Origin: an uncultured Treponema sp.
Lineage (GTDB): Bacteria > Spirochaetota > Spirochaetia > Treponematales > Treponemataceae
Direction of reading: 5' to 3'
DNA: 14,238 nucleotides
Assembly (NCBI GenBank): GCA_905236315.1
Contig: CAJOPO010000107.1
Span: 1 to 14,238, forward strand
Part shown: positions 6,262-14,188 of the stretch, one piece after another
Layout of the letters: each line of letters begins with the position of its first letter
Numbering within the stretch: position 1 is the stretch's first letter
Notes under the pieces: model-generated
The model's database searches: none
The model's input: the letters and a program-made list of their open reading frames with translations, nothing else
What the model was told of the DNA's origin: nothing
Made by a program: the position numbers and the translations under genes

Positions 6262-9200
6262 TTATGCAGATAAAAAATTAGAGGTGCAAATATCAATTAT
6301 ACTTGTATTTTCTAATGAAAAGGAACTTGCAAGGCAGTCTGCAAGAGCATTTGCAGTGTCCATTGAAGTAAGACAGTCTATATCATGTTCAACGGCAAGC
6401 CTACGTAATCTAACACTTTCTGCAAGTGGGTCTCTGCCTTTTGCTGATGTGGAAATGAGATAAGTGATTTTTCCGCTTTCTAGTAGTGTCATAACGTTAT
6501 TATGATAATCTTCATGGACTTTAGCAATATGTTGCACTTGCATACCAGAACGCTCAATGGTGGAAGCATTGCCTTGTGTTGCGTATAACGTAAATCCTGC
6601 TTCATAAAACTTTTTAGCTAAAGCAGGTAGTTCTGGTAAATCTGTGGCACGTACAGAAAATAGTACACCACCACTTTTTTTCATTTTATATCCTGAAGAT
6701 ACCATACCCTTAAATATGGCTTCACTTTTTGTTTTGGCAATTCCTAGAACTTCTCCAGTGCTTTTCATTTCTGGTCCTAGATGAGTGTCTACGTCAGTGA
6801 GTTTTTCAAAGCTAAACACAGGTACTTTTACTGCAAAGTAATTAGGCTTTTTGTATAATCCTATGCCAAATTCCATATCGCAAAGTTTTTCTCCTAGCAT
6901 AACACGTGTTGCAATTTCTATGATTGGAATATTAGATACTTTGCTAAGATAGGGCACTGTGCGGCTAGAGCGTGGATTTGCTTCTATTATGTAAAGTTCA
7001 TTTTGGTAGATGAGATACTGAATATTTACAAGTCCCTTTGTTTTTAGTGCAAGGGCTAGTGAGATAGATTGTTCTACAATTTTTGTTTCTATATCTGTAC
7101 TAAATTCTCCAGGATAGCAGGCTATAGAATCTCCTGAATGAATACCTGTGCGCTCAATGTGTTCCATAATGCCTGGTATTAGCACATTTTCCCCATCGCA
7201 TATACAATCTAGTTCAAGTTCTTTACCTTCTAAATATTTATCTATAAGGACTGGATTTTGAATAGCCTGTCTAAGAATGATTTTCATATATTCTTTAACG
7301 TCTGCGTTATTATAGGCAACTATCATATTTTGCCCACCTAGTACATAACTAGGACGCAAAAGAACTGGGTAGCCTATTTTAAATGCTACTTCTAATGCTT
7401 CAACTTCTGTAAAAACTGTAAAGCCCTTTGGTCGTTTTATATTGAGCCTATCACATAGTTCTTCAAATCTTTCTCTATCTTCTGCAAGGTCTATAGCATC
7501 TGCATTTGTTCCTAGTATTTTAATTTTTTGTGAATCTAAAAACTTTGTTAGTTTTATGGCTGTTTGCCCACCAAATGCAACTACCACGCCAAGTGGTTTT
7601 TCTATATTAAGTACGTTCATTACATCTGTTGGAGTGAGCGGTTCAAAGTAAAGTCTATCTGCTGTATCAAAATCTGTTGAAACTGTTTCTGGATTATTGT
7701 TTATTATGGCAACTTCATATCCTAGTTTTTTTAATGCTTGAACGCATTGTACGCTTCCATAATCAAATTCAATTCCCTGTCCAATGCGAATTGGTCCAGA
7801 ACCTAAAACAACTATTGTTCCCTTTGTTTTTGTTTGTTTTTTTTCTTTTATAAAATATTCCGCTTCATTTTCTCCGTCCGTAGTGGAGTAAAAATATGGA
7901 GTTTCTGCAGAAAACTCCCCTGCGCATGTGTCAACCATCTTAAATGATTTAGGGGAATAAAATGTTGTGTCTGATATTTTTTTTAATTTATATAAGAACC
8001 ATTTATCAATTTTTGTGATTTTGTATATTTGCTCTATAGTCATAATATTTCTTTTTAATGCCTGATAAATTGCAAATATTCTTTGGTCTGTACATTCTGT
8101 GACACGTTTAATGATTTGTTCATCTCTTTCTTTTTCAAAAGATGGAAGATTCAAGTCTTTTATGCCTATTTCAAGCCCTCGTACTGCTTTTAGAAGTGCT
8201 TCCTCAAAGTTTTGACCTATAGCCATTACTTCTCCAGTTGCTTTCATTTGAGTTCCTAGATTGCGAGAAGCGTATACAAATTTATCAAATGGAAACTTAG
8301 GCATTTTTACAACAACATAGTCAAGCGCAGGTTCAAAGCAAGCCATTGTTTTTTGTGTTACAAAATTAGGAATTTCATCTAGTGTATATCCAAGTGCAAT
8401 TAATGTTGCTACTTTTGCAATGGGGTAGCCTGTCGCTTTACTTGCTAGTGCAGAGGAACGTGATACTCTAGGATTCACTTCTATTACTGCGTATTCAAAA
8501 CTATTAGGATTTAGTGCAAACTGGCAGTTGCAGCCACCTTCTATTTTTAATGTACTTATTATATTTAATGCAGCGGAGCGCAGCATTTGGTATTCCTTAT
8601 CTGCTAGTGTTACGCAAGGCGCAATAACAATAGAATCTCCTGTATGAACACCTACTGGGTCAAAGTTTTCCATTGAGCAGATTGTAATTACGTTTCCCTT
8701 GCAATCTCTCATAACTTCAAATTCTATTTCTTTCCAGCCACTAATACATTTTTCTACTAATATTTGATGAATAGGAGAACGATGAAGCCCATTTTGAGCA
8801 ATTTCTTCTAATTCTAAATCATTTTTTGCAATTCCCCCACCTGTTCCACCTAAAGTAAAAGCAGGGCGAATAATTGCAGGAAAGCCTATTTCATTATGTA
8901 CAAAGTCTATTGCGTCTTTTAAATCTGTAACTACTTTAGAGGGAATGCAAGGCTCTCCTATGGATTTCATAGTATCTTTGAAAAGCTGCCTATCTTCTGC
9001 TTTGTCTATAGTTTCTGGACTTGCACCTAAAAGTTTTACACCGTTTTCTTTTAAGAAACCTGATTTTGCTAGTTCCATACTTAAAGTAAGACCTGTCTGC
9101 CCACCAAGAGTGGAAAGTAGGGAGTCTGGTTTTTCTTTTTGAATAATGCGTTTAAGGGTAGTAAGATTTAGGGATTCAAGATAGATTTGGTCTGCCATAG

Positions 9201-9375
9201 ATTTATCTGTCATAAGTGTGGCAGGATTAGAATTTACAAGACACACTTCTAAGCCTTGCTGCTTTAGTGCCTTGCAAGCCTGATTTCCTGCATAGTCAAA
9301 CTCTGCACCCTGCCCAATTACAATAGGACCTGAACCAATAATCATAACTTTATGAATGTTTTTATTTAATGGCAT
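6262..9375 (-). CDS. carB: Carbamoyl-phosphate synthase large chain
   Basis: This is the synthetase subunit, which uses ammonia from CarA, bicarbonate and two ATP to form carbamoyl phosphate for pyrimidine and arginine synthesis. It has the duplicated ATP-grasp architecture: the carboxyphosphate half (1-400, with GSGPIVIGQGAEFDYAG at 14-30) and the carbamoyl-phosphate half (518-900, with GSGPIRIGQGIEFDYG at 525-540). Both halves contain E-N-PR metal-site motifs (EVNPR 299-303, EANPR 798-802). The C-terminal MGS-like allosteric domain covers about 903-1018. At 1037 aa it is shorter than the usual 1065-1075, mainly because the middle oligomerization domain is cut down: KWFLYKLKKI (458-467) runs almost directly into FKMVDTCAGEF (478-488). 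Several effector-site residues in the MGS domain also differ. The ATG lies inside the end of carA (14-bp overlap), with GGAG about 10 bp upstream. Confidence 0.96.
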   Translation of the reverse strand: MPLNKNIHKVMIIGSGPIVIGQGAEFDYAGNQACKALKQQGLEVCLVNSNPATLMTDKSMADQIYLESLNLTTLKRIIQKEKPDSLLSTLGGQTGLTLSMELAKSGFLKENGVKLLGASPETIDKAEDRQLFKDTMKSIGEPCIPSKVVTDLKDAIDFVHNEIGFPAIIRPAFTLGGTGGGIAKNDLELEEIAQNGLHRSPIHQILVEKCISGWKEIEFEVMRDCKGNVITICSMENFDPVGVHTGDSIVIAPCVTLADKEYQMLRSAALNIISTLKIEGGCNCQFALNPNSFEYAVIEVNPRVSRSSALASKATGYPIAKVATLIALGYTLDEIPNFVTQKTMACFEPALDYVVVKMPKFPFDKFVYASRNLGTQMKATGEVMAIGQNFEEALLKAVRGLEIGIKDLNLPSFEKERDEQIIKRVTECTDQRIFAIYQALKRNIMTIEQIYKITKIDKWFLYKLKKISDTTFYSPKSFKMVDTCAGEFSAETPYFYSTTDGENEAEYFIKEKKQTKTKGTIVVLGSGPIRIGQGIEFDYGSVQCVQALKKLGYEVAIINNNPETVSTDFDTADRLYFEPLTPTDVMNVLNIEKPLGVVVAFGGQTAIKLTKFLDSQKIKILGTNADAIDLAEDRERFEELCDRLNIKRPKGFTVFTEVEALEVAFKIGYPVLLRPSYVLGGQNMIVAYNNADVKEYMKIILRQAIQNPVLIDKYLEGKELELDCICDGENVLIPGIMEHIERTGIHSGDSIACYPGEFSTDIETKIVEQSISLALALKTKGLVNIQYLIYQNELYIIEANPRSSRTVPYLSKVSNIPIIEIATRVMLGEKLCDMEFGIGLYKKPNYFAVKVPVFSFEKLTDVDTHLGPEMKSTGEVLGIAKTKSEAIFKGMVSSGYKMKKSGGVLFSVRATDLPELPALAKKFYEAGFTLYATQGNASTIERSGMQVQHIAKVHEDYHNNVMTLLESGKITYLISTSAKGRDPLAESVRLRRLAVEHDIDCLTSMDTANALADCLASSFSLENTSIIDICTSNFLSA

Positions 9376-10516
9376 AAGAGTTTCTCTCCATTATCATTTT
9401 TGCAAACTTATCAAATAAGAAATTTGTATCATGCGGACCACCACAGGCTTCTGGGTGAAACTGTACACTAAAGGCTGGGATATCTGTGTAGTCTATGCCC
9501 TCACAAGTGTTATCATTCATATTTATAAAACGTAATTTTAATGATGGAGGTAACGAAGCATTTTCTACAGCATAACCGTGATTTTGACTTGTAATATATA
9601 TTCTGCCATTTTCTAAATCTTTTACAGGGTGGTTTGCACCTCTGTGGCCATATTTTAATTTACTAGTCTTTGCCCCATTTGCAAGAGCTAGAAGTTGATG
9701 CCCTAAACAAATTCCAAAAATAGTAATTGGCGCATTAGTATTTTTATTCCATTCACATATTTTTTTTATTTCTTCAATTATATAAATATTTTCTGAAGGG
9801 TCGCCAGGTCCATTGCTGAGAATAAGACCATCTGGCTTTAATTTTATTATTTCTTGAGCGGTAGTATTATACGGAACGCTTATAACATTAAACCTCCTTT
9901 TTTGTAATTCTCGTATAATGTTTTCTTTAGCACCAAAATTATATATTACTACGGTTTTAATTTCTTTTGCATTAGTTTCTGATATACGAATATTGCTTGG
10001 TGTTTGTTGAACCGCTTTTAGTGCATTTGTAATTTTATAATTTCTTATTTTGCTTAATAAGCTCTCTTTTTGCAAAGGATTTTTTAGAACGTTATCTATA
10101 TTTTGGATTTCTTTTCCGCTTATAATCATAGCGTTCATAACGCCTATATTTCGTAGCAATTTTGTTAAATGTCTTGTATCAATTCCTGCAATACCTATTA
10201 TTCCTTGCGATTGTAAAAAAGACTCTAATGTATATTCACTGCGAAAGTTGGAAGGCTTCTCACATAATTCATGCACAATATATCCATTTAACCATGCTTT
10301 TTTACTTTCAAAGTCTTGCAAACTTATTCCGTAATTACCAATTAAAGGAAATGTTTGCATAACAATTTGACCATAATAGCTTGGGTCTGTTAAAGTCTCT
10401 GTATACCCTGTCATTCCTGTTGTAAATACTATTTCCCCAATCGTACTGCCAGTTTTCCCAATAGCTTTTCCTTCAAAAATTGCTCCATTTGCAAGAATTA
10501 GATATGCTTTGTCCAA
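9362..10516 (-). CDS. carA: Carbamoyl-phosphate synthase small chain
   Basis: This is the glutaminase subunit, which hydrolyses glutamine and passes ammonia through an internal tunnel to CarB. Residues 1-150 form the CarA-specific N-terminal domain. Residues about 186-378 are the class I amidotransferase domain, with the nucleophile Cys270 in FGICLGHQ and the partner His354 and Glu356 in VQFHPEA. The oxyanion loop NGPGDP (235-240) is also present. The 384-aa length is normal. The start is TTG (complement of 10514-10516), chosen because GAGG lies six bases upstream and the family's N-terminal strand begins just there; no ATG or GTG is available at this point. It heads the carA-carB-glnA-ANTAR unit and is preceded by a strong terminator in its own leader, so its expression probably depends on read-through. 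Confidence 0.96.
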   Translation of the reverse strand: MDKAYLILANGAIFEGKAIGKTGSTIGEIVFTTGMTGYTETLTDPSYYGQIVMQTFPLIGNYGISLQDFESKKAWLNGYIVHELCEKPSNFRSEYTLESFLQSQGIIGIAGIDTRHLTKLLRNIGVMNAMIISGKEIQNIDNVLKNPLQKESLLSKIRNYKITNALKAVQQTPSNIRISETNAKEIKTVVIYNFGAKENIIRELQKRRFNVISVPYNTTAQEIIKLKPDGLILSNGPGDPSENIYIIEEIKKICEWNKNTNAPITIFGICLGHQLLALANGAKTSKLKYGHRGANHPVKDLENGRIYITSQNHGYAVENASLPPSLKLRFINMNDNTCEGIDYTDIPAFSVQFHPEACGGPHDTNFLFDKFAKMIMERNSYAIK

Positions 10517-10522
10517 AATTAG

Positions 10523-10526
10523 CCTC
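10523..10526 (-). promoter_or_regulatory. Ribosome binding site fixing the carA TTG start
   Basis: GAGG on the minus strand sits six bases before the TTG codon and only four bases beyond the T-run of the leader terminator. It supports TTG as the true start. It also places the ribosome site directly beside the termination point. Confidence 0.6.
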
Positions 10527-10530
10527 GCAT

Positions 10531-10584
10531 AAAAAAAGCGTCCACCCCTCTTACCAACAATAAGTTGACAAGTTGAATGAACGC
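10531..10584 (-). terminator. Leader terminator (attenuator) of carAB-glnA-ANTAR
   Basis: On the minus strand the leader folds into a long hairpin. The outer arm GCGUUCAUUC (10584-10575) pairs with 10547-10538 (10 bp including G-U pairs). After a 2x2 internal loop, CUUGUCAAC (10572-10564) pairs with GUUGGUAAG (10558-10550) around the loop UUAUU. Seven U follow at once (10537-10531). It lies between the carA promoter and the carA start codon with no room for another promoter. Every transcript of the operon must therefore pass it, as in transcription attenuation. It would also stop read-through from the upstream membrane-protein gene. Confidence 0.85.
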
Positions 10585-10598
10585 CTTTGTTCTATTTC
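10575..10598 (-). promoter_or_regulatory. Candidate ANTAR-type hexaloop antiterminator hairpin
   Basis: Near the start of the carA transcript, GAAC (10592-10589), loop AAAGGC (10588-10583) and GUUC (10582-10579) form a hairpin. It can be extended by GAA/UUC pairing (10598-10596 with 10577-10575) across a small internal loop. The loop has six bases with A at position 1 and G at position 4, the feature recognised by ANTAR proteins. Its 3' arm is part of the terminator's 5' arm, so the two folds exclude each other. Known ANTAR sites have two such hairpins, and I do not find a convincing second one. The core stem is only 4 bp. Confidence 0.45.
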
Positions 10599-10602
10599 CT
10601 TA

Positions 10603-10631
10603 ATTATATTAATAGAAAATATTTTTGTCAA
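10603..10631 (-). promoter_or_regulatory. Consensus sigma-70 promoter of carA
   Basis: On the minus strand, a perfect TTGACA (10631-10626) and a perfect TATAAT (10608-10603) are separated by exactly 17 bases. The expected start is around 10596-10598, giving a leader of about 80 nt. The promoter lies just after the stop codon of the upstream membrane-protein gene and is expected to be strong, which fits control by attenuation downstream. Confidence 0.9.
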
Positions 10632-10651
10632 TTAGATGATAATGAAACTTA

Positions 10652-13600
10652 TTAGTCTCCTGTCAGTAATTGAATACCTGTAATGTTTATATTAGGGTTT
10701 TCATTTTCCACTTTTAAAATTTGTATTTCATCAGTATACCAGTAATAATCTATGCTTGGACGTATGATATAATCACATTCTCCACTACGAACGTTAAAGT
10801 TGATATTAAACTTTTTGTAAAAAGAATTATTTTTATTCTCCCCAAATACAAGATTTATGGTTTTATCAGAAGCTGTATTATTTATATGCAATAAAAGATA
10901 GTTCCCCATATTTTTTTGTACATCTGAAATCTGTGGTATTTGATAAACGCCATCATTACATTCTAATGTAGAAATGGGTATGTTATTTTTTGCATTCCTT
11001 ATGTCTTTATTTGCCCATAGATATGCTAGATTATTTTCTAGATATTTATGAAAATCAAATTTGTCATCATAGCCATAATCAATTTGTTCTAGTGATTTAT
11101 CTAAAGTATTATTATAGAAATTGTACTTTTCTTTATCACACCAAATTGCATATTCACCAACAGAACATAGTGGTCTATAGTTTTGATATAGATATTCTGC
11201 TATTTTATAGTACCTCAAAACTACAGGTACTCCATCAATGGATTTTGACAAATAATAAGAACTCAAAGGGAAAAGTGCTATAGGTAACTTTTCTTTTTGG
11301 CTTTTTATTTCATTAATAAAGCAGTTTTGACTAAATTCCCCTGATAGCATGGAAGGAGATTGTGAGATATACACAGGGCACTCCCTTTGCATTGCAGAAT
11401 AAATAAATGTTGTAGATGTGAAATCAATAAAAGATTCATCTTTGCTTAATAAAATATCAATTACATTTTCTAATTCTTTATAATGTTCTTTTGAATGTTC
11501 GCTTAATAAGACTCTCTCAACATTTTCTTTTGGCATAGATATTTGTTTATTTTTTTCAATGAATCTCGCTATGTATCCAAAGTCAAATATATTTGTATTT
11601 TCGCAAAAAAATAAATAGCTTATAAAAAGTAAAATTGTAAAAATAGGGGAAAACAACGCTTTCTTTTTTCTTACAATACTTATAAAAAGCGGAATAAATA
11701 GCCATACAGTGTACATACCTACGCGAATAAAGTTTGCGGTTTCTGCAAAACTATGCCTAACTAAAAAGCGGGGAACGTTAAAAAAATATGTAAAACCTAA
11801 GATTAAAAGTAATACAATATCTTCTGCGTTATAGTCTTTAAAATTTATCTTATTTGAAAATATTAAGAAACTAAGGCAACTTGCCATAAAAACTGGAATT
11901 ACAAGATATGCTATGGTATATCCTACTTTTGTAATTGCTCCAAGTGAAGTGTATGCCCAAGATGTGTTTGAACTTGAAATAGCAATAAATTCATGTAATC
12001 TATCTATAGGATTAATGCCTTTAAAAATACACAAAAGAGACCAAACTAATATTCCGAATATAGCACTTGTTCCAAGAGTAAAAAATACTTCTTGTGCTAC
12101 ATTTTTATTTTTTGTTTTTATGCAATAGATACATAAACTTACTATAGTGCTACCTAAAAAAGCATAACCTAAATCTAACCTAAAGAGTGTAATACATACA
12201 AATGAAAACCAAATATAATATGCTCGTATTAAAGAGTTTTTCTTTATGTATTGAATTACAGTAACGCAAAGAAAAAGTCCTCCCATAAAGTATGTTGAAG
12301 CGGATTCATAGGGAATGAATAGAGTAATTAAAGAAGCTAAAAACTCACCTACGATATTTTTTAGTGTAAGATAAAATAATACGGCAAATATTGTTGATTG
12401 AATATAGTATGCATACGGAGATGCAATAGCACCAGAAAAATCTCCATTAAGAATAGCATATAAGATGCCAGTTATAACATCTGTTAGCATATGTCCACCG
12501 TAATGTTCAACTATTGGGAGCTTTCCAAATTGTAAAAAGTCGCTTATTAAAATACTTGAATTTGCAGATTCAAAAATATCTGGGCTAAAATTAATTTGTA
12601 ATGGAGGTTGCGTTGAGCACATTACAATTCCTGCTATGATTATTGGATAAACAAAGTTTTTATTCCAGAGTTTAAAACTTTTATTTGATTTTACATACCA
12701 TAATGAATATACAAAAGCTACAATAAGTATTGTTAGAAATAAAATTATAAGGTAGCGAGAAAAATGTGATATAAAAACTGAATGTTGATTAAGAATAAAA
12801 ACACCTTCGATTAATAAGGATGTAATAAAGGGTAAAGTGATAATTACGCAGGAAGTAAAATCAAAAAATGGATAAAGTATAGCTTTGCTTGTAATATAGC
12901 TCCAATTTCTTGAAATAATTAAACTTAAAAATACAGCTAAAGGAAGTAGAAATAAAAAGCATTTTTGACTACCAATAAAAGGCAAGCAAAAAACTGTATA
13001 ACAAACTAAGGAAAAAGTTGTAAGTTCAATTTGCTTAAAGACTTCAAGTTCAATATATTTTTCAAAATTAAAAAATAAATATATAAATGAAATAGCAAAT
13101 ATAAATATTTGCATTAAAGTTGAATATATAGCGTAGGTAGAGTTAAAAATAATTCCGTCTTTAAAATATGAAACACCACCATATAATAATAGCAAAGATA
13201 GTGAGAGAGCTGAAAAGTTATCTAAAAACTGCCATATTTTTTGACAATTATTTGTAGATTTTTTAATACGTAAATAATTAAAGAAAAATGAAAGACTTGC
13301 TAGTAATATTACAAATGTAAAAATCCAAATATAAAAATTGTGGATAAGAGCCGAAATATCATAGTCTGCTAATACAGTTTGTCCTATTTGTCGAGAAAAC
13401 TTGTTTATTTGTATTGATTTTATGGATGTTGGATTTACTAATAAAATAGAAAGAAGAGAAAAGTATATACTGTAAAGGAGTGATTCTTTATAAAACTTTT
13501 CTTTGTATGCTGAATATACTTTTTCAAAATTAAAAATTGTATATGTTACACTACAAAATATACATGCTTCAATAAAAAATGAGAATATAAAAACTTTCTT

Positions 13601-13717
13601 TGATATTTGGGTTAGTTGCTCTATATGAAGCTTTAATGAGAATATTGCTAATGATAATACTACTAAAAAAGAAAGTAGTTTTAATATATGTGTTTTATTT
13701 AATTTTGTTTCTACCAT
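10652..13717 (-). CDS. Large multi-pass membrane protein, possibly GT-C glycosyltransferase-like
   Basis: I do not recognise a specific family. The 1021-aa protein has roughly 18-20 predicted membrane helices in residues 1-705 and a soluble C-terminal part of about 310 residues. The first ten or so helices (to about 370) form a block of their own. The second block starts with an outside loop rich in acidic and polar residues (FSPDIFESANSS, 377-388, and VEHYGGHM, 403-410), followed by helices that include FRLDLGY (512-518). A long first loop with acidic residues followed by many helices resembles GT-C lipid-linked-sugar transferases, and the neighbouring sugar cupin fits a surface glycan role; this is inference. 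The C-terminal part has no recognised motif and a strand-rich end. A weak AGG site about 11 bp upstream supports the ATG. It is very AT-rich, like its neighbour. Confidence 0.8.
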   Translation of the reverse strand: MVETKLNKTHILKLLSFLVVLSLAIFSLKLHIEQLTQISKKVFIFSFFIEACIFCSVTYTIFNFEKVYSAYKEKFYKESLLYSIYFSLLSILLVNPTSIKSIQINKFSRQIGQTVLADYDISALIHNFYIWIFTFVILLASLSFFFNYLRIKKSTNNCQKIWQFLDNFSALSLSLLLLYGGVSYFKDGIIFNSTYAIYSTLMQIFIFAISFIYLFFNFEKYIELEVFKQIELTTFSLVCYTVFCLPFIGSQKCFLFLLPLAVFLSLIISRNWSYITSKAILYPFFDFTSCVIITLPFITSLLIEGVFILNQHSVFISHFSRYLIILFLTILIVAFVYSLWYVKSNKSFKLWNKNFVYPIIIAGIVMCSTQPPLQINFSPDIFESANSSILISDFLQFGKLPIVEHYGGHMLTDVITGILYAILNGDFSGAIASPYAYYIQSTIFAVLFYLTLKNIVGEFLASLITLFIPYESASTYFMGGLFLCVTVIQYIKKNSLIRAYYIWFSFVCITLFRLDLGYAFLGSTIVSLCIYCIKTKNKNVAQEVFFTLGTSAIFGILVWSLLCIFKGINPIDRLHEFIAISSSNTSWAYTSLGAITKVGYTIAYLVIPVFMASCLSFLIFSNKINFKDYNAEDIVLLLILGFTYFFNVPRFLVRHSFAETANFIRVGMYTVWLFIPLFISIVRKKKALFSPIFTILLFISYLFFCENTNIFDFGYIARFIEKNKQISMPKENVERVLLSEHSKEHYKELENVIDILLSKDESFIDFTSTTFIYSAMQRECPVYISQSPSMLSGEFSQNCFINEIKSQKEKLPIALFPLSSYYLSKSIDGVPVVLRYYKIAEYLYQNYRPLCSVGEYAIWCDKEKYNFYNNTLDKSLEQIDYGYDDKFDFHKYLENNLAYLWANKDIRNAKNNIPISTLECNDGVYQIPQISDVQKNMGNYLLLHINNTASDKTINLVFGENKNNSFYKKFNINFNVRSGECDYIIRPSIDYYWYTDEIQILKVENENPNINITGIQLLTGD

Positions 13718-13753
13718 TTTGTTTTCTACCTGTATTTATGCGGAGCTCAATAT

Positions 13754-13799
13754 CTGAGGCAAGTTCAAAAGTTAAAAGAAACTTTTGAAACTTTCTCAG
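13754..13799. repeat. Long imperfect hairpin between cupin and membrane-protein genes
   Basis: TTCAAAAGTT (13764-13773) pairs perfectly with 13780-13789 around a 6-base loop. The stem is extended by AAG/CTT and by CTGAG (13754-13758) with CTCAG (13795-13799), with small internal bulges. On the minus strand no T-run follows, so it is not a typical terminator. It could modulate read-through or protect mRNA ends within the operon. Confidence 0.45.
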
Positions 13800-13818
13800 C
13801 TATTCGTTTTTGTTAGTC

Positions 13819-14178
13819 CTATTTTGTATAAATATCTTTAGTGCCATCTGTATGTTCTACGCCTATGTCATACATACTTGCAACATAAGAGTCTTCAAGA
13901 TAATAAAAACTGTGTATAACGTATGGCATAATAAGAAACATATCACCTGCTTTTAGCGTATATTCTTCTATTATGACATCTTTTGATAGAGTTAATTTAA
14001 AGCTTCCACTAATTACAAAAAAAGCTTCTTTGTTTTCCTTATGATAGTGATTTCCTCGCAATACATTTTTCTTAGAGAATATTATGTTGTACTGTTTAAA
14101 TCCTTTATGGATAAGTTGTGTAAGAGAGCCTCTTTCATCAGAAAATGAAAAATCTGGTTTTAATAATTCAATTAACAT
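13819..14178 (-). CDS. CapF-type sugar cupin (stand-alone)
   Basis: This is a 119-aa single-domain cupin. Motif 1 is RGNHYHKENKEAF (41-53), giving metal ligands His44, His46 and Glu51. Motif 2, GDMFLIMPYVIHSF (78-91), gives His89. The RGNHYH signature with the early RGSLTQL strand (16-22) resembles the C-terminal zinc cupin of CapF/WbjC, which acts at C3 of a UDP-4-keto-6-deoxy amino sugar in capsule synthesis. Here it stands alone, without the reductase half. FdtA/WxcM-type ketoisomerases are an alternative, but they usually have RG-HAHK at this site. The spacing to the gene before it is 10 bp, and an AGGTAGAA sequence like that before the membrane-protein gene lies upstream. Its role in making a surface sugar is inferred; the substrate is unknown. 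Confidence 0.8.
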   Translation of the reverse strand: MLIELLKPDFSFSDERGSLTQLIHKGFKQYNIIFSKKNVLRGNHYHKENKEAFFVISGSFKLTLSKDVIIEEYTLKAGDMFLIMPYVIHSFYYLEDSYVASMYDIGVEHTDGTKDIYTK

Positions 14179-14188
14179 AGCTTTTATT

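Noticed and set aside
10050..10362. Two plus-strand open frames within carA
   Set aside because: They are shadows of the conserved CarA coding sequence on the other strand, with no independent start signals.
10551..10571. Tiny leader reading frame in the carA leader (TTG, five codons, TAA) as a possible leader peptide
   Set aside because: It has a weak start codon and no ribosome site at the right spacing, and it contains no run of regulatory codons.
10545..10575. Second ANTAR hexaloop in the carA leader (loop AUUGUU)
   Set aside because: The loop has A1 and G4, but the flanks give only two U-G pairs and then a mismatch. The stem would not be stable, and the same bases form the terminator core.
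10609..10660. Upstream partner hexaloop hairpin before the carA transcript start
   Set aside because: Loops with A1 and G4 exist there, but none has a stem of more than one pair, and the bases lie in or upstream of the promoter.
10635..10662. Hairpin GAGACU/AGUUUC at the end of the membrane-protein gene as its terminator
   Set aside because: The stem is six pairs with a G-U and no T-run follows. The strong hairpin at 10531-10584 is a better terminator for that transcript.
13600..13788. Plus-strand open frame of 62 codons spanning the start of the large membrane protein
   Set aside because: It overlaps the N-terminal coding region and the hairpin gap. Its hydrophobic look is the usual mirror of a membrane-protein gene.
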